Of a stretch of DNA of 64,000 bases, positions 11,197 through 22,397 are shown one piece after another. The DNA lies in assembly GCA_930367205.1 (NCBI GenBank), contig OV884013.1, forward strand, positions 87,173,333 through 87,237,332, in the 5' to 3' direction. The first letter of the stretch is position 1, and the number at the start of each line of letters is the position of its first letter. Origin of the DNA: Acanthosoma haemorrhoidale (Eukaryota; Arthropoda; Insecta; Hemiptera; Acanthosomatidae). Under the pieces are notes generated by a model that saw only the letters and a list, made by a program, of their open reading frames with translations, did no database searches and was not told where the DNA came from. A program made the translations under genes and the position numbers.

Positions 11197-12447
11197 ATCT
11201 AGGTCACTAGGTCCAACCCCGACACAATCGCCTGTAAAGCGAAAACCGAGACGTTCAAACAGGAACATACAAATAACCTACTCTGCCGCTAGTTCCATGG
11301 AAGAGATACCTCCACAGGCCAGCACATCTAAAAAAGACACCGTCGAAGTTTCCCCTTTCTTCACGCCCAACACCTTTGAGGCGTTGAAAAATATTCAAAC
11401 TGATAAAATGGACGTCAACAAAACGCCCAGACAGCCCAAGCCACCAGCTATATTCGTGCGAAATATTAATAACTTTAAATTAATGTGTACCCAATTGAAT
11501 AAAAATGTAGGTACATGCGTGCCTCAGTCGGTCCCGGGACACAAAAGTTTCTCCGGACACTCCCGAAACATACCGCGCAATAGTTAAATACTTAGGAGAA
11601 ACTAAGGCAGACTTCCACACCTACCAATTAAAGCAGGAACGATCACTCCGAGTGGTGATCAGAAATTTGCACCCAACCACACCAGCTGACGAAATAGAAG
11701 AAGAACTCTCAGCTCTCGGACACAAAGTTCGTCAAATAACAAACGTGTTGCGTGAGGATAGGCAACAGGATGAAAAAATAAAAACAGCATTACCACTGTT
11801 CTTTGTCGAACTCGAGAGGACACCTGGAATCGAGAAGATATACGACCTAACAAACCTGTACTACACAAGGGTACAGGTTGAAAAACCGTATCCCAAACGC
11901 GATATCGTCCAGTGCCATAACTGTCAGGCATATGGGCACACAAAATCTTACTGCCACCACTCTCTCAAGTGTGTTAAGTGCAGTGGGCAGCACAAATCTG
12001 AATTGTGCAAAAAGCCCCTAAAATCGCCTGCGGTATGCGTGCTTTGCCACCAAGGACATCCGGCCAACTACAAGGGCTGCGAGGCCCAGGACAGAACAAC
12101 GTCGTCAGCCAGAAGAGGAAAAGCCAGTAACAAGAAGCGGCCCAGCCAGAAATTTTAGCCCTTCTGTCTCTTTCGCTGATGCCGTTCGCAACAGAGAGCA
12201 GTCACAGGCACCGCCCACTCCCTGTCCGTAAGATCACCTTTCCCAGTATTCCATTCATCCCGTTAACCCTCAAGCTCAACCCCATCCTCAACCACACAAC
12301 TCGCATATTTCTCCACCTTCAAGTTCTTCGGATCTCACCAGCCTATTAACCTCATTCCTTACAGAGTTCAGAACCCTAATTAACCCTCTCATTTCACTTC
12401 TCACAAATCTTGTCTCCTACCTTATCCCCGTTAAACAAAATCCATAA
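11193..12447 (+). pseudogene. ORF1 (gag-like, PRE_C2HC and three zinc knuckles) of LINE A2
   Basis: ORF1 proteins of Jockey-type LINEs coat the element RNA. The reading frame is open from about 11193, although the first ATG is at 11297 (MEEIPPQASTSKKDTVEV), so the original start may be lost. After a frameshift near 11560, ETKADFHTYQLKQERSLRVV and IRNLHPTTPADEIEEELSAL resemble the PRE_C2HC domain that precedes zinc fingers in these elements. Three CCHC knuckles follow at about 11911-12080 (CHNCQAYGHTKSYC, CVKCSGQHKSELC, CVLCHQGHPANYKGC). After another frameshift near 12150 a Ser/Pro-rich tail and an amphipathic helix (LTSFLTEFRTLINPLISLLT) end at TAA 12445-12447. Confidence 0.88.
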
Positions 12448-15115
12448 GTGGATCGTTCCGACTCCTTATCCATTCTCCTTTGGAATGCGAATGGTGTTCG
12501 CCCCCACACTAACGAACTGACAGGACTACTCCACGACAAAAACATCGACGTAGCTCTTATTACAAGACTTACGAGTAAACGACCATTTACCGTTCGACAG
12601 TACCAGACTTATCGAACTGATCACCCAGATGGCCAGCTCATGCAAGTACCGCTGTCATTGTCCAAAACTCCATATCCCACCACATAGTTCCTCTGGTAGC
12701 CCATGGTTTCCTTCAATCCACTACAGTGTCAATCACCACCTTCACTTTTCCCCTTACACTAGCATCAGTGTACTGCCCTCCTAATAAATCCACTTCTGAT
12801 CCCAATTCATCTCCTTTCTAGACTCCATCGGACATCGATTCCTTGTGGGTGGGCACTTTAATGCGAAGCACCAACACTGAGGGTCAAGATCCACAAATAC
12901 ACGAGGACGTGCTTTGCTGTCTGCACTCAGAAACATTGCTCCACTATCACTCCTGACACAGCCACCTATTGGCCATCTGATCCCAACCGAAATCCTGATC
13001 TCCTTGACTTCTGTTTTTACAATAGTTTAGGAACACTAAACTATTCACTCACGCGCCTTGATGACCTCTCCTCTGACCATAGTCCTTTATTATTAACCAT
13101 TTCCCTAAGACCAATTCACAAACTGCCTCCTCCTTCATTTATTAGGGGCCCAGTTGACTGGGACCACTTCCGTCAGCTTCTTACAGAGTCCGTAAACCTC
13201 AAATTATCCCTGAAAACATCCCAAGACCTAGACGATGCAGTGCATTCTTTCACTACTCTGGTCCAGAGGTCGGCTTGGGAGGCATCGTCACCCAAAAATC
13301 CATAATCATAATTGTTTACCTCAGCATCTCAAAGATCTAATCCTATCCAAACGCCGCTCCAGAACAGTGTGGCAAAGATCCCGGCATCCTGCCGATCCCC
13401 GCTCGTACAATCAGTATTGCCGATTGGTAAAGCGGCGATTGGCATCCTTCCGTTCCGATTCTTTCAATCCCTACCTCTCCTCTCTCTCTACCATGGATAA
13501 CTCCTTGTGGAATGTAACCAAAAAAATCCTAAAGTATCAACCTGTTTCACATCCACTCCGTCGTGATGATGGGTCCTGGGCGGCTTCGGATGGGGATAGG
13601 TCGGAGGAATTTTCTCTGCATCTTACCCATACTTTCACACCTCACCTTTCTCATCAAAGCCATACTCGCAGCACAACTGTAGAAGATTTCGTCACTTCAC
13701 CTATTCCTCTCTCTCTTCCACCAAAAGCCGTTAATCCCTCTGAGGTCAAATATCTTCTGAAAAACTTACCTTACCGAAAATCCCCTGGATATGATTTCCT
13801 TACTCCTCAAATTCTCAAACAACTTCCTCCTAAAGCCATAATCGTCCTAACCTATATATAAAATTGCATTATCCGAACGACGCACTTTCCACTCCTCTGG
13901 AAACATTCCATTATTGTCCTATTCGCCAAACCTGGTAAACCACCTAATGACGCCTCATCTTACCGTCCAATTAGCCTACTCCCTATCCTCTCAAAAATAT
14001 TTGAGAAACTCCTACTAAAACGTCTACTTCCAATTGTTGAATCCAAAAACCTTTTTCCCACACACCAGTTTGGTTTCCGCCAACGGCATTCCACTGCTCA
14101 ACAAGGTCTTCGCGTTGTTGATCACATCTCCTCAGCCCTTGAAACCAAACAGTATTGCACTGCTGCCTTTCTTGATATAGCTCAAGCTTTTGACATGGTT
14201 TTGCACGCAGGTTTGCTCTACAAGCTCAAAAGATATTTACCACAGACTCTTTTCCTAATCCTACAGTCCTACCTTTCAAACCGCTTCTTCCAAGTCCGCT
14301 GTGGTTTAGAATACTCTAACTACTATCCCATAAATGCAGGAGTTCCACAGGGCAGTGTCCTGGGCCCCATCCTCTAAAACCTATACACCGCTGATGTCCC
14401 CTCTACTCCCAACACCTTCTTGGCCACATTTGCAGATGACACTGCAGTCTTGTCATCCCACCCAGACCCCGACATAGCATCCCATAACCTTCAAAAACAC
14501 CTTGACGAGATCGAGTATTGGTGCAATCAATGGCGGATCAAAGTTAATGAAGCAAAATGCTCCCACATTACTTTCACCCTTTGTCGCAAGACTTGTCCAC
14601 TAGTTTATTTTAATTCTATTCCTCTCCCTGTATCCGAGACAGTACGGTACTTAGGCTTCCATCTTGACAAACGACTGACCTGGAACCCACATACGAGACT
14701 AAAAAGACAAGAACTAAACAGATGCTTTGCACAACTGTACAGACTACTTCAAAGGACATCCCATCTCTCAATAGAAAATAAACTACTAATCTACAAAGTT
14801 ATACTTAAACCAATCTGGACATACGGAATAGAGCTAGTGGGGACAGCAAAAACGTCGAACATCAAGCGTATCCAATCCTTTCAATCCAAAGTTCCAAGAA
14901 CAATAGTAAATGCCCCTTATTATGTCAGCAACAATACCCTTCATAACGATCTTAATATACCCTACATTCTAGAACTCATCCCTTCCAAGTTTATGAAATT
15001 CCGCAGTAGCCTTTCCAACCACCCTAATCCTGTAGCACAGCCATTGCACTGCGCCACTCATCCCTATAATCCTCCTCGGAGACTGAAACGGCAGTGGCCT
15101 CGTGACCTACTATAA
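12448..15115 (+). pseudogene. ORF2 (endonuclease and reverse transcriptase) of LINE A2
   Basis: Translation resumes directly after the ORF1 stop with GTGGATCG, probably a mutated ATG. The endonuclease begins ILLWNANGVRPHTNELTGLL and has a degenerate GGHFNAKHQ (about 12848-12875) and SDHSPL (about 13074). From about 13259 to 15115 a single frame survives with only two stops (13859-13861 and 14375-14377). It carries SPGYDFLTPQILKQL, YRPISLLPILSKIFEKLLL, FLDIAQAFD, GVPQGSVLGP, catalytic FADD (about 14429-14440) and the C-terminal LTWNPHTRLKRQELNR. The early part is shifted relative to the RT part, so no intact polyprotein remains. No RNase H domain is seen. Confidence 0.92.
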
Positions 15116-15292
15116 ACGCGTGACAGTGGGAGTCCTGGCAATGGCCAGTTTCTCCAATCATGTCCTATTGTATGAATGAGCGAGTGAATGATGCTGTAAA
15201 TATGGTATTTACACACAGATCATTTATCTGTGTTATTATTGCCTTATAAAAGGCAGATTGTAATTATTGCACAATAAAGATTGTTAGATTGA

Positions 15293-15304
15293 AACAACAT
15301 AAAC
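15293..15304. repeat. Target-site duplication of LINE A2, right copy
   Basis: A perfect copy of 10744-10755 that fixes the 3' end of A2 at 15292. Confidence 0.9.
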
Positions 15305-15960
15305 AAATTTTAATGCACTATGTCCACATCAAAGTTAGGCATGTGATGCTAATCAGCACTTTTAATTTTAAATTATGCCTTATCCCTTACTAGACCTAGA
15401 TTTTCATTTCGTTCTATTATAATTTCAAGAGCCGGATTAGGCATAAAGATATATAATTAAAGATTGAGAGTTTAAAGTTTTTTTTAATATTTTTTTGCAG
15501 AGTCAGTCTTCTAGGTCGCAGTGAGTCCATATGATATGTCACCTGGAATACCAGAAATCAGTTGTTCTAGCTGAGATGAAGATGGAGAGAGTACTGGTAC
15601 CTCAGAGAGTGAACCAAGTTCAAATTTATTCAGTATAGACGGACGGCAAAGGTGACACAGAGCACCTGGTAACAGTGAATTCTTGCCATAACTCTTCTTG
15701 GGCGCCAATGAACAATCCCGCAACAGTTAATACTTTTTTGAAAAAGCTTTATTTATAAAACTAACTTACGTGAGAGACATAATCACTGGTCTGATGACAA
15801 TGGAGAAGAGCTGGCTGTGAAACAAGGAGAGGATTATAAAGCAGGAGAATGGAGATGACGTCTTATTCAGCGGCTTCTCAGGAGAGCTATCCTGTAACTG
15901 TAGAATCAAAGAGACATGCATTGTATCAACCAATACTGCACTGATTCATGAACAAAATTG
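15305..15960 (-). mobile_element. 5' end of a minus-strand gypsy-like LTR element (LTR end, primer site, leader)
   Basis: On the minus strand, TTGGCGCCC followed by AAGAAGAG (15708 down to about 15692) looks like a tRNA primer-binding site. Just before it is a sequence ending in CA at about 15710, with AATAAAG at about 15751-15745, as expected for an LTR end. The leader and a battered frame run down to 15305 and appear to continue across A2 into the gag remnant at 10744-10439. The far LTR boundary near 15960 is a guess, and no second LTR was found. Confidence 0.45.
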
Positions 15961-17679
15961 TTTACTTATTTAGTGATATTGCAAATATTCTAGGAATTTT
16001 TTTTTTCGAAAACAACTCAAGTTTACATATTTATGAATTGAAACCTCTGAAGGATAAGTACAATAAAAACTGTCATCAATTGTGGATAGACCTACAAAAG
16101 GCGAGTATTACAATGAGAAATCAGTGAGTTAAGTTGCAAATGATCTTGTAGTTGAAATGGCAAACTAAATGTATTTTTAGTAAATGAAAAAAAGAGGAAA
16201 TCGTAAATTTCAAATCAAGGCATGGTAAGGAAGGGTATATATTCAATCCACAGAATACCAAATTTCACTTTATTTTTTTTATTATGATTAAATAGATGAG
16301 ACGTGACAAGTAAAATGGCATAAATAGTTTTTACATTTGTAAATAAAACGTTACCTCGTTCATTTATAAGTAAAATATTTCTGAAGGGTAGACATAAAAG
16401 AAAAAATGTCTGATTCGCTTCACATGAAAAGATCTAAAGAAAAGAAAAGAATGGATACAGAAAATAACTGGCAGGTAACTTAGAGCCAAATCCCCATAAG
16501 TGTCTAACAATAGAACTGGTTACAGATCTAACCCACATGACAGGGGACACATTGACATCCAGATGACATCGGTTTAGTTGCCAAGTGCCCAACTCCTCTG
16601 CGCGTTGTCTCCTTCATGTCCCAGTTGTCTGACAAATTTTGTCTCTGGGTTCAAATTGAACTTTAGATGCTTTGATTTCTTCGATGATATTTTGTTTTAA
16701 TAAGTAAAAATACGACCAAGATAGACATGGGCAATCACTCTTGAACGCCAATGTCGGGTGAACAGTTAATAACCAGATTCACGCTCAGTTCCGAATCCGT
16801 ACTAACCCACTGCACACCGTGCTCAGTTGTATGTTTGTTAAGAAGGTACCGAGTAAGTAACCAGCCGGCTAACCTGTAAAACCAAAGCTGAGGCACAATG
16901 ATACAGCCCCAGTGTATATTCACTAAACGCGTTGAGTCTGTATGCATGTCAGTCACTCTTTCAGCCCCCTGATTGTCCTAGAGACTTGAAATTTGAAATC
17001 TTGGTTCCATATGATGTGATGACATGAAAAGTATTTTCGGCCTAGTAAAGCATAATTATTGTTCTTTTCAGTCTGTCTTTGAGCCTTTCAGCTTAGAGAG
17101 CCTCGCCCCAACGGGCCAGTCATATCTGTCCCTTGCGGCTACTTTCGTTGTTTTCCCCCTTTTTGGTTCGAGGTTAGCAATATAGCCCAGATAACTTCCT
17201 AGCTCTCCCTCAGGGGTGGGTTCTATTACCCCTCGACTACTTAAGTTTCCTGGGTTCTCACAATATATCCATTCGACAGACATATCCAAAACCTCTTCCC
17301 AGCTTGATTTTCACCGCTTTCCAGGGGAGCATTCTGCCATTCCTTTCTTATAGTTTCATAACTGAGCCCGACGAAAAACATTAAAGGTCATTAATAAAAT
17401 AACTGTTTTCGTATATGAGCAGGGATCAAATAAAATATTACGATGCGCTGATTAATATTACAAGTCGTTGAAAATGGCACCAATATGTGTTAAATCACAA
17501 TAACAGTATCACGTGGAAGGATGGTCTGTTGTCTGTGAGTGAAATGTGCCGAAAACCACCCACTTCAGTTTATGCGTAAATCATAAATGAATAATTTATG
17601 TTGATTATCAAATTAAATATTATGATGTCTTGATTAATAATATACACTATTTACCGTGACTTAGGTGTATTATAATTAC
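15961..17679. other. Intergenic, nothing recognised
   Basis: AT-rich to about 16720. The part at 16735-17350 is of more even composition but gives no coherent protein. No promoter or RNA gene could be supported. Confidence 0.45.
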
Positions 17680-17790
17680 CTTTTCTTCTTTAGCAATTCT
17701 TCTAATATCATACGGTGTCGGTTTCAGAGCCTGCAGAAACTTTGCTTGCATTTCTCGGTCCTCTGCCAATGGTGTAATTCTCGGTTATGA
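17680..17790 (-). other. Exon-like minus-strand segment, unidentified
   Basis: On the minus strand, about 17772-17680 reads PLAEDREMQAKFLQALKPTP then YDIRRIAKEEK. It ends in AAG followed by GTAATT, a fair splice donor. A stop lies just upstream and no strong acceptor is present. It may be an orphan exon or an element fragment. Confidence 0.25.
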
Positions 17791-18044
17791 TGTATTCCCC
17801 TGGCTCTCGACACTCTTTTGACAAGATCAAACTACTGTTTTCTCGGGCTTGCTTGCGGGCATTCTATGGACGTAACCAAACCAAAAGGGCTCTGGTGCTT
17901 ATTACGACCTAGAGAGGTTCCTGATTTACCTCCGCCCCCCAATCTAGTGTTCCTCATTTTGCACTATTTCGCTTTCCCAATTACTCTTTGGAGGCTTTAT
18001 CTCGTATTTGAAAACCGGAAGAAATAATTTTTTGTGACGGACTC

Positions 18045-18826
18045 TGTAGCAACCGCTAACTATATATGTAAATTACCCTACACTCTGGTTCATAATGTAT
18101 TATAATATAATGTAAATCTTGTAAGCTTCTTTGGAATAAATCAGGGTCGCGGCACGTAGTAGGAAACAGGCAGACATACGAACACAGACAGACGGTAATA
18201 AATCATAGAGAGGTCGGAAGTCGTAGACAAGTAACTCAAAGGGTATGGCAATAAACCTTCGAGAATTAGCCACCTGACTGCCATAAAACACACCCTTTTT
18301 TTATCCCAACGGCCATACAACAAAGTGGTCACCACGTATCATAAAACATGCCCCTGTCAGCAACTGCACCTCTCGCGAGGGAGGGGAGATGATATAAAAA
18401 GGCCAGGAACTAAGGAGTAAACCCTACTCTCTCCCTGCTGTCCTATGAGTCGCCACTCTGTCTCTTAGCTTCATTGCCACACGACTTATCACTTACCCCA
18501 GGGCCACCTGGCCCTGGTGGGCTCACTCTGTTTACTAGTCTCCACAGCCGATTACCTCGCGATATGCCAGGGCCTCGGGGCCCTGGGAGTAAGCCCCCCT
18601 CAGCCTTCCGCTAATCGACTCTCGCTATGCTACACCTATACGACGGCACTTTGCCTCACAGCCTATAGCAGACCCCTGACGACTTGTACTTATTACGCTG
18701 CCGATCTCTCGCCCGAACTCTGAAAACTGGTCTTATTCTTTATGAACCTCTGAACCTCATCCTGAACACAGTGTCTTGTCGGGACACATCCCTATCAATA
18801 AATGGAGTCAGATATTAACGCCTACA
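18045..18826 (+). repeat. LTR-like block (TGTAG...CTACA), 782 bp
   Basis: The block starts TGTAG and ends CTACA, an inverted pair of the kind found at LTR ends. Inside are TATAAAAA at 18393-18400 and AATAAA at 18797-18802. TGG follows immediately after the end, as at a primer-binding site. No second copy and no flanking 4-6 bp duplication was found, so it may be the 5' LTR of a lost element. The two 60-70 codon frames inside are not taken as genes. Confidence 0.4.
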
Positions 18827-18859
18827 TGGAACATGGCCCATGTTATTAACTACAGCAAT

Positions 18860-18926
18860 CCGACAATTGTTGACCTCCGACAATTGTTCACCTTTTCCGA
18901 CAATTGTTCACCTCCGACAATTGTTC
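18860..18926. repeat. Four short repeats of CCGACAATTGTT
   Basis: Copies begin at 18860, 18877, 18897 and 18914, spaced 17, 20 and 17 bp. Each contains the self-complementary ACAATTGT. They lie just after the LTR-like block. Confidence 0.85.
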
Positions 18927-19146
18927 AACCATATCCCGACAGACTCCAACATATCTTTTCCAGATTAATGTATTTCGTAAAAGTACACCTGGTTATCCTT
19001 ATGTATTCTCTTTCTAATTTCTGGATTTATTAGGGCATTTGCTACAATTCTATCCCCCTCCCTCCCTGGTTTTCTAATGAGATTACAGTTTCTAGATCTT
19101 CTCCATGAAATGCAATTGGGCCATAATAATTTTTAAATACTCAAAC

Positions 19147-20390
19147 TTCTTTATTGTGATTAAATTACAATCTACCATACTAGGCAATAAGTAATTGAAA
19201 TAAATGTTCTTATCCTTACCATATTTACATTTCATCGTTCACTCCCTCATTCATACAGTATTTAGAAACAGCCCAGAGTCCTCCCAAATCCACATGATTG
19301 TCACCTCCCTCCCATGCAGCCTAGTCGGCACGCAGCTTTATTCGTATTGATCTGACTCCATAAGATCTTAGAAGGTGTCCCCCGACAAAGCACTATGTTC
19401 AGGAGAAGAGGAACAGGATAGAAATTATAGGTTATTTCTGTAGTCTTGGAAGCGAAGTATTATGAAGTCCCCTAAGCTCCTCCGTCAGCCGCGTCACCGG
19501 ATTCGAGTCAGTTGAGGCTGACGAAGAGCGCGCGAGCCACATGCGCCCAGGACATGATTGGAGAAACTGGCCATTGACAGGACTCCCACTGTCACACATT
19601 TATAGCTGGTCACGAAGCCACTGCCGTTACAGTTTCCGAGGAGGTTTTCTAGGGATGAGTGGCGCAGTGCAATGACTGTGCCACAGGATTAGGGTGGTTG
19701 GAAAGGCTGTGGAATTTCATAAACTTGGAAGGGGTGAGTTGAAGAATGTAAGTGTCGGGAATCGTGGAATTGTGAGAGTTGACCTTGGGGGAGGTGGGAG
19801 GAGGACGTCCACCGTAGGCTAGGGTCACTACAACTCGGCCGCAGTCCGGTGAGCGTCAAAAAGAGATAAAATGGGTGGAGCTTTGGTCTTTGACCTTTGC
19901 TGGCGGCCTAGTCGGCACGCAGCTTTATTCGTATTGATCTGACTCCATAAGATCTTAGAAGGTGTCCCCCGACAAAGCACTATGTTCAGGAGAAGAGGAA
20001 CAGGATAGATATTATAGGTTATTTCTGTAGTCTTGGAAGCGGAGTCTTATGAAGTCCCCTAAGCTCCTCCGTCAGCCGCGTCACCGGATTCGAGTCAGTT
20101 GAGGCTGACGAAGAGCGCGAGAGCCACATGCGCCCAGGACATGATTGGAGAAACTGGCCATTGACAGGACTCCCACTGTCACACATTTATAGCTGGTCAC
20201 GAAGCCACTGCCGTTACAGTTTCCGAGGAGGTTTTCTAGGGATGAGTGGCGCAGTGCAATGACTATGCCACAGGATTAGGGTGGTTGGAAAGGCTGTGGA
20301 ATTTCATAAACTTGGAAGGGGTGAGTTGAAGAATGTAAGTGTCGGGAATCGTGGAATTGTGAGAGTTGACCTTGGGGGAGGTGGGAGGAG
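19147..20390 (-). mobile_element. LINE family A copy A3, 3' end, tandemly rearranged
   Basis: The reverse complement carries the family A 3' UTR and the last part of ORF2. The tail, with AATAAAG, starts at about 19147-19165. The A-derived part is interrupted at 19319 by 133 bp of other DNA and then repeats within a 587-bp tandem array. The coding part is only the C-terminal end of ORF2. The 5' limit of A-like sequence in each unit is about 19790 and 20377. Confidence 0.8.
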
Positions 20391-20625
20391 GACGTCCGCC
20401 GTAGGCTAGGGTCACTACAACCCGGCCGCAGTCCGGTTAGCGTCAAAAAGAGATAAAATGGGTGGAGCTTTGGTCTTTGACCTTTGCTGGCGGCCTAGTC
20501 GGCACGCAGCTTTATTCGTATTGATCTGACTCCATAAGATCTTAGAAGGTGTGCCCCGACAAAGCACCATGTTCAGGAGAAGAGGAACAGGGTAGATACT
20601 GTAGGTTATTTATGTAGTCTTGGAA
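19319..20625. repeat. 587-bp tandem repeat, 2.2 copies
   Basis: Units start at GCCTAGTCGG, positions 19319, 19906 and 20493, exactly 587 bp apart. The third is cut at about 20625 after 133 bp. Units 1 and 2 differ at roughly nine positions. Each unit joins 133 bp of unidentified DNA, about 340 bp of LINE A 3' end (minus strand) and about 110 bp of further unidentified DNA. Confidence 0.95.
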
Positions 20626-21160
20626 TGACCACGAATTCACACTCGGTATTTAAGGGTGGGGGAAAACATTCCAGAACCTAAAGGCGAGTGTGAACCGGAG
20701 AGAGGCAGACTGGATCGCCGTGGGAAGCGCTAGAGTTTGTAGGGCCCCAGGTGACCGTCGTCCACGTTGAAGAGGTAGGTCTCTTCCAAGTAGGTGATAG
20801 TTTGAGCGAGACAAGGACAGAGAATCTCACTAGGAAGGTGTGGGGTCTGACAAGGTTGGACTAAAACATGTCAAGGTTAGGAAAGATAGATGCAGAGGTA
20901 GTTGAATAAGAAAGCCGGTGTCGGGTCCTGAAAGTTTGTTTTTTGTTATTTCATAACCCCTTTTACTTTATACATTTTTACAAACAGATGAACAAGATTT
21001 TAAAATTTTCTCCACGTGCTCCATACGCACATGCATTTGAAGGAGCTAAGATATACAAATACAAATTTCTTTTTGAAATTAAAAAGTCAATAGACAATAT
21101 ACAGGACTAGGTGATGGGGCTAACCTTCGGTTTACAATGTGGGAAACTTACTAACTAAAC
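20626..21160 (-). other. Possible C-terminal end of another LINE
   Basis: About 20930-20630 on the minus strand reads in pieces as ASLRFTLAFRFWNVFPHP, like the short tryptophan-containing segment (usually WNSLP) near the C-terminus of many LINE RT proteins. Stops interrupt it and the family was not recognised. The rest, to 21160, is AT-rich. Confidence 0.25.
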
Positions 21161-21650
21161 TTAAAAACTAGAACCTAAAGACTGAAGCGTTCCTGCCTTA
21201 ACAGCGTCCTGCCATCGATAAGGGAACGGAGCGGGGGTTATCGTGTTAAACACCGGGTTTGTCAAGTACTGTAGTGAGTCAAAAAAATGTTCAATGAATT
21301 CATCCACCGCAGGCAGCTCAAAGATCTCGTGTAGCTCACTGTTGCTCCGTTTCTCGAATGAAGTATGTTTGGCCACTTTCATCAGTATACCGTTTTGGAA
21401 TTGTTGGAGTCACCGAGCTGTCGTATACGTCAGATGATGAAAAAGCGGTGCACCATATAGCTGAGCAGGTCTGAGTACACTCTTATTAAGTCTCCCCAAT
21501 CTCTCACTGATCTGGTTATAGGCTACTTCAGCCTGTCTAAGAGCTACCTTGGCGCTCATGCTGGTACCGTCCTGAGAGTCTGTCAAACGCCTTAAATCTG
21601 GCTGCTTATATAGGCAGGCCAGCGGTGAGGAGTTGCCCCGACACACCACC
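21161..21650 (-). pseudogene. RT C-terminal relic, LINE family D copy D1
   Basis: Minus-strand text includes SVLRPAQLYGAPLFHHLT (about 21485-21425), LQQFQNGILMKVAKHTSFEK and EIFELPAVDEFIEHFFDSLQ. This is the same C-terminal layout as families B and C (SVLRPALMYGTPLF, RRHIKFFDS). It is closer to D2 at 28640-29095, which has DFELPSADEVIRLRHIKFF. One stop and one frame change break it. It is the end of a reverse transcriptase without the catalytic core. Confidence 0.75.
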
Positions 21651-21807
21651 TAGTGCCTTCCGCTGTTTCGAACACTAGCTTCCCCCTCTCTTAACTAACA
21701 CTTAAAGGTTTTTATTATTAAAATATGGAAATATAGGTGGATATTTTCTGGGCCGAGAAGAGGGGAACTTCTAATTATTCGTGATAAAGAGGTTGACACA
21801 ACAGTAA

Positions 21808-22397
21808 GGTTTATTAAGATCGTTATGAAGGGTTTTGTTGCTGACGTAATAAGGGGCATTTACTATTGTTCTCAGGACTTTAGATAGAAAGGATTGGATA
21901 CACTTGACGTTCGACTTTTTTGCTGTCCCCCACAGCTCTATTCCGTATGTACAGATTGGCTTGAGTATAACTTTGTAGATTAGTAATTTATTTTCTATTG
22001 AGAGATAGGAGAGATTTCGAAGTAGCCTGTACAGTTGTCCAAAGCGTCTGTTTAGTTCTTGTCTTTTTAGCATCGTATGTGGGTTCCAGGGCAACCAATT
22101 GTCCAGATGGAAGCCTAAGTACCGTACTATCTCGGATACAGGGAGAGGAGTAGAATTAAAATAAACTAGTGGACAAAACTTGCGACAGAGGGTGAAGGTA
22201 ATGTGGGAACATTTTCCTTCAATAACATTGATACGCCATTGGTTGCACCAATACTCGATCTCATCAAAGTGTTTTTGAAGGTTATCGGATGCTATATCAG
22301 GGTCTGGGTGGGATGAAAAGACTGCAGTGTCATCTGCAAATGTGGCCAAGAAGGTATTAGGGGTAGAGGGGGCATCAGCGGTGTATAGGTTATAGAG
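21808..22397 (-). pseudogene. RT relic of LINE family A copy A4, 3' part
   Basis: The minus-strand frame (22349 to about 21808) begins ATFADDTAVFSSHPDPDIAS with the catalytic FADD and continues through EIEYWCNQWRI and LPWNPHTMLKRQELNR to NAPYYVSNKTLHNDLN. It then leaves the family sequence at about 21808, so the 3' UTR is missing. Upstream it is cut at 22397 by the LTR of a gypsy element. The other piece of the same copy is probably 25146-26440. About 1.2 kb of RT is missing between the two. Confidence 0.85.

Larger units (their letters stand above)
10756..15292 (+). mobile_element. LINE family A copy A2, full length (4,537 bp)
   Basis: A complete Jockey-superfamily element is bracketed by a perfect 12-bp target duplication. 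It has a 5' UTR of several hundred bases (10756 to about 11190), a gag-like ORF1 ending at 12447, ORF2 from 12448 to 15115 and a short 3' UTR. The AATAAA is at 15273-15278 and a non-A tail of about 14 bases follows. The 3' UTR lacks about 120 bp present in A1. A tRNA-like block sits in the 5' UTR at about 11038-11196. This is the best reference copy in the window; both ORFs carry frameshifts or stops. Confidence 0.92.

Noticed and set aside
18045..18826. Solo LTR
   Set aside because: No matching short duplication flanks it (GACTC against TGGAA), so at best it is an LTR of a truncated element.
18860..18926. CRISPR-like array
   Set aside because: Four 12-base repeats with 5-8 base gaps in a eukaryotic context; too short and no cas genes.
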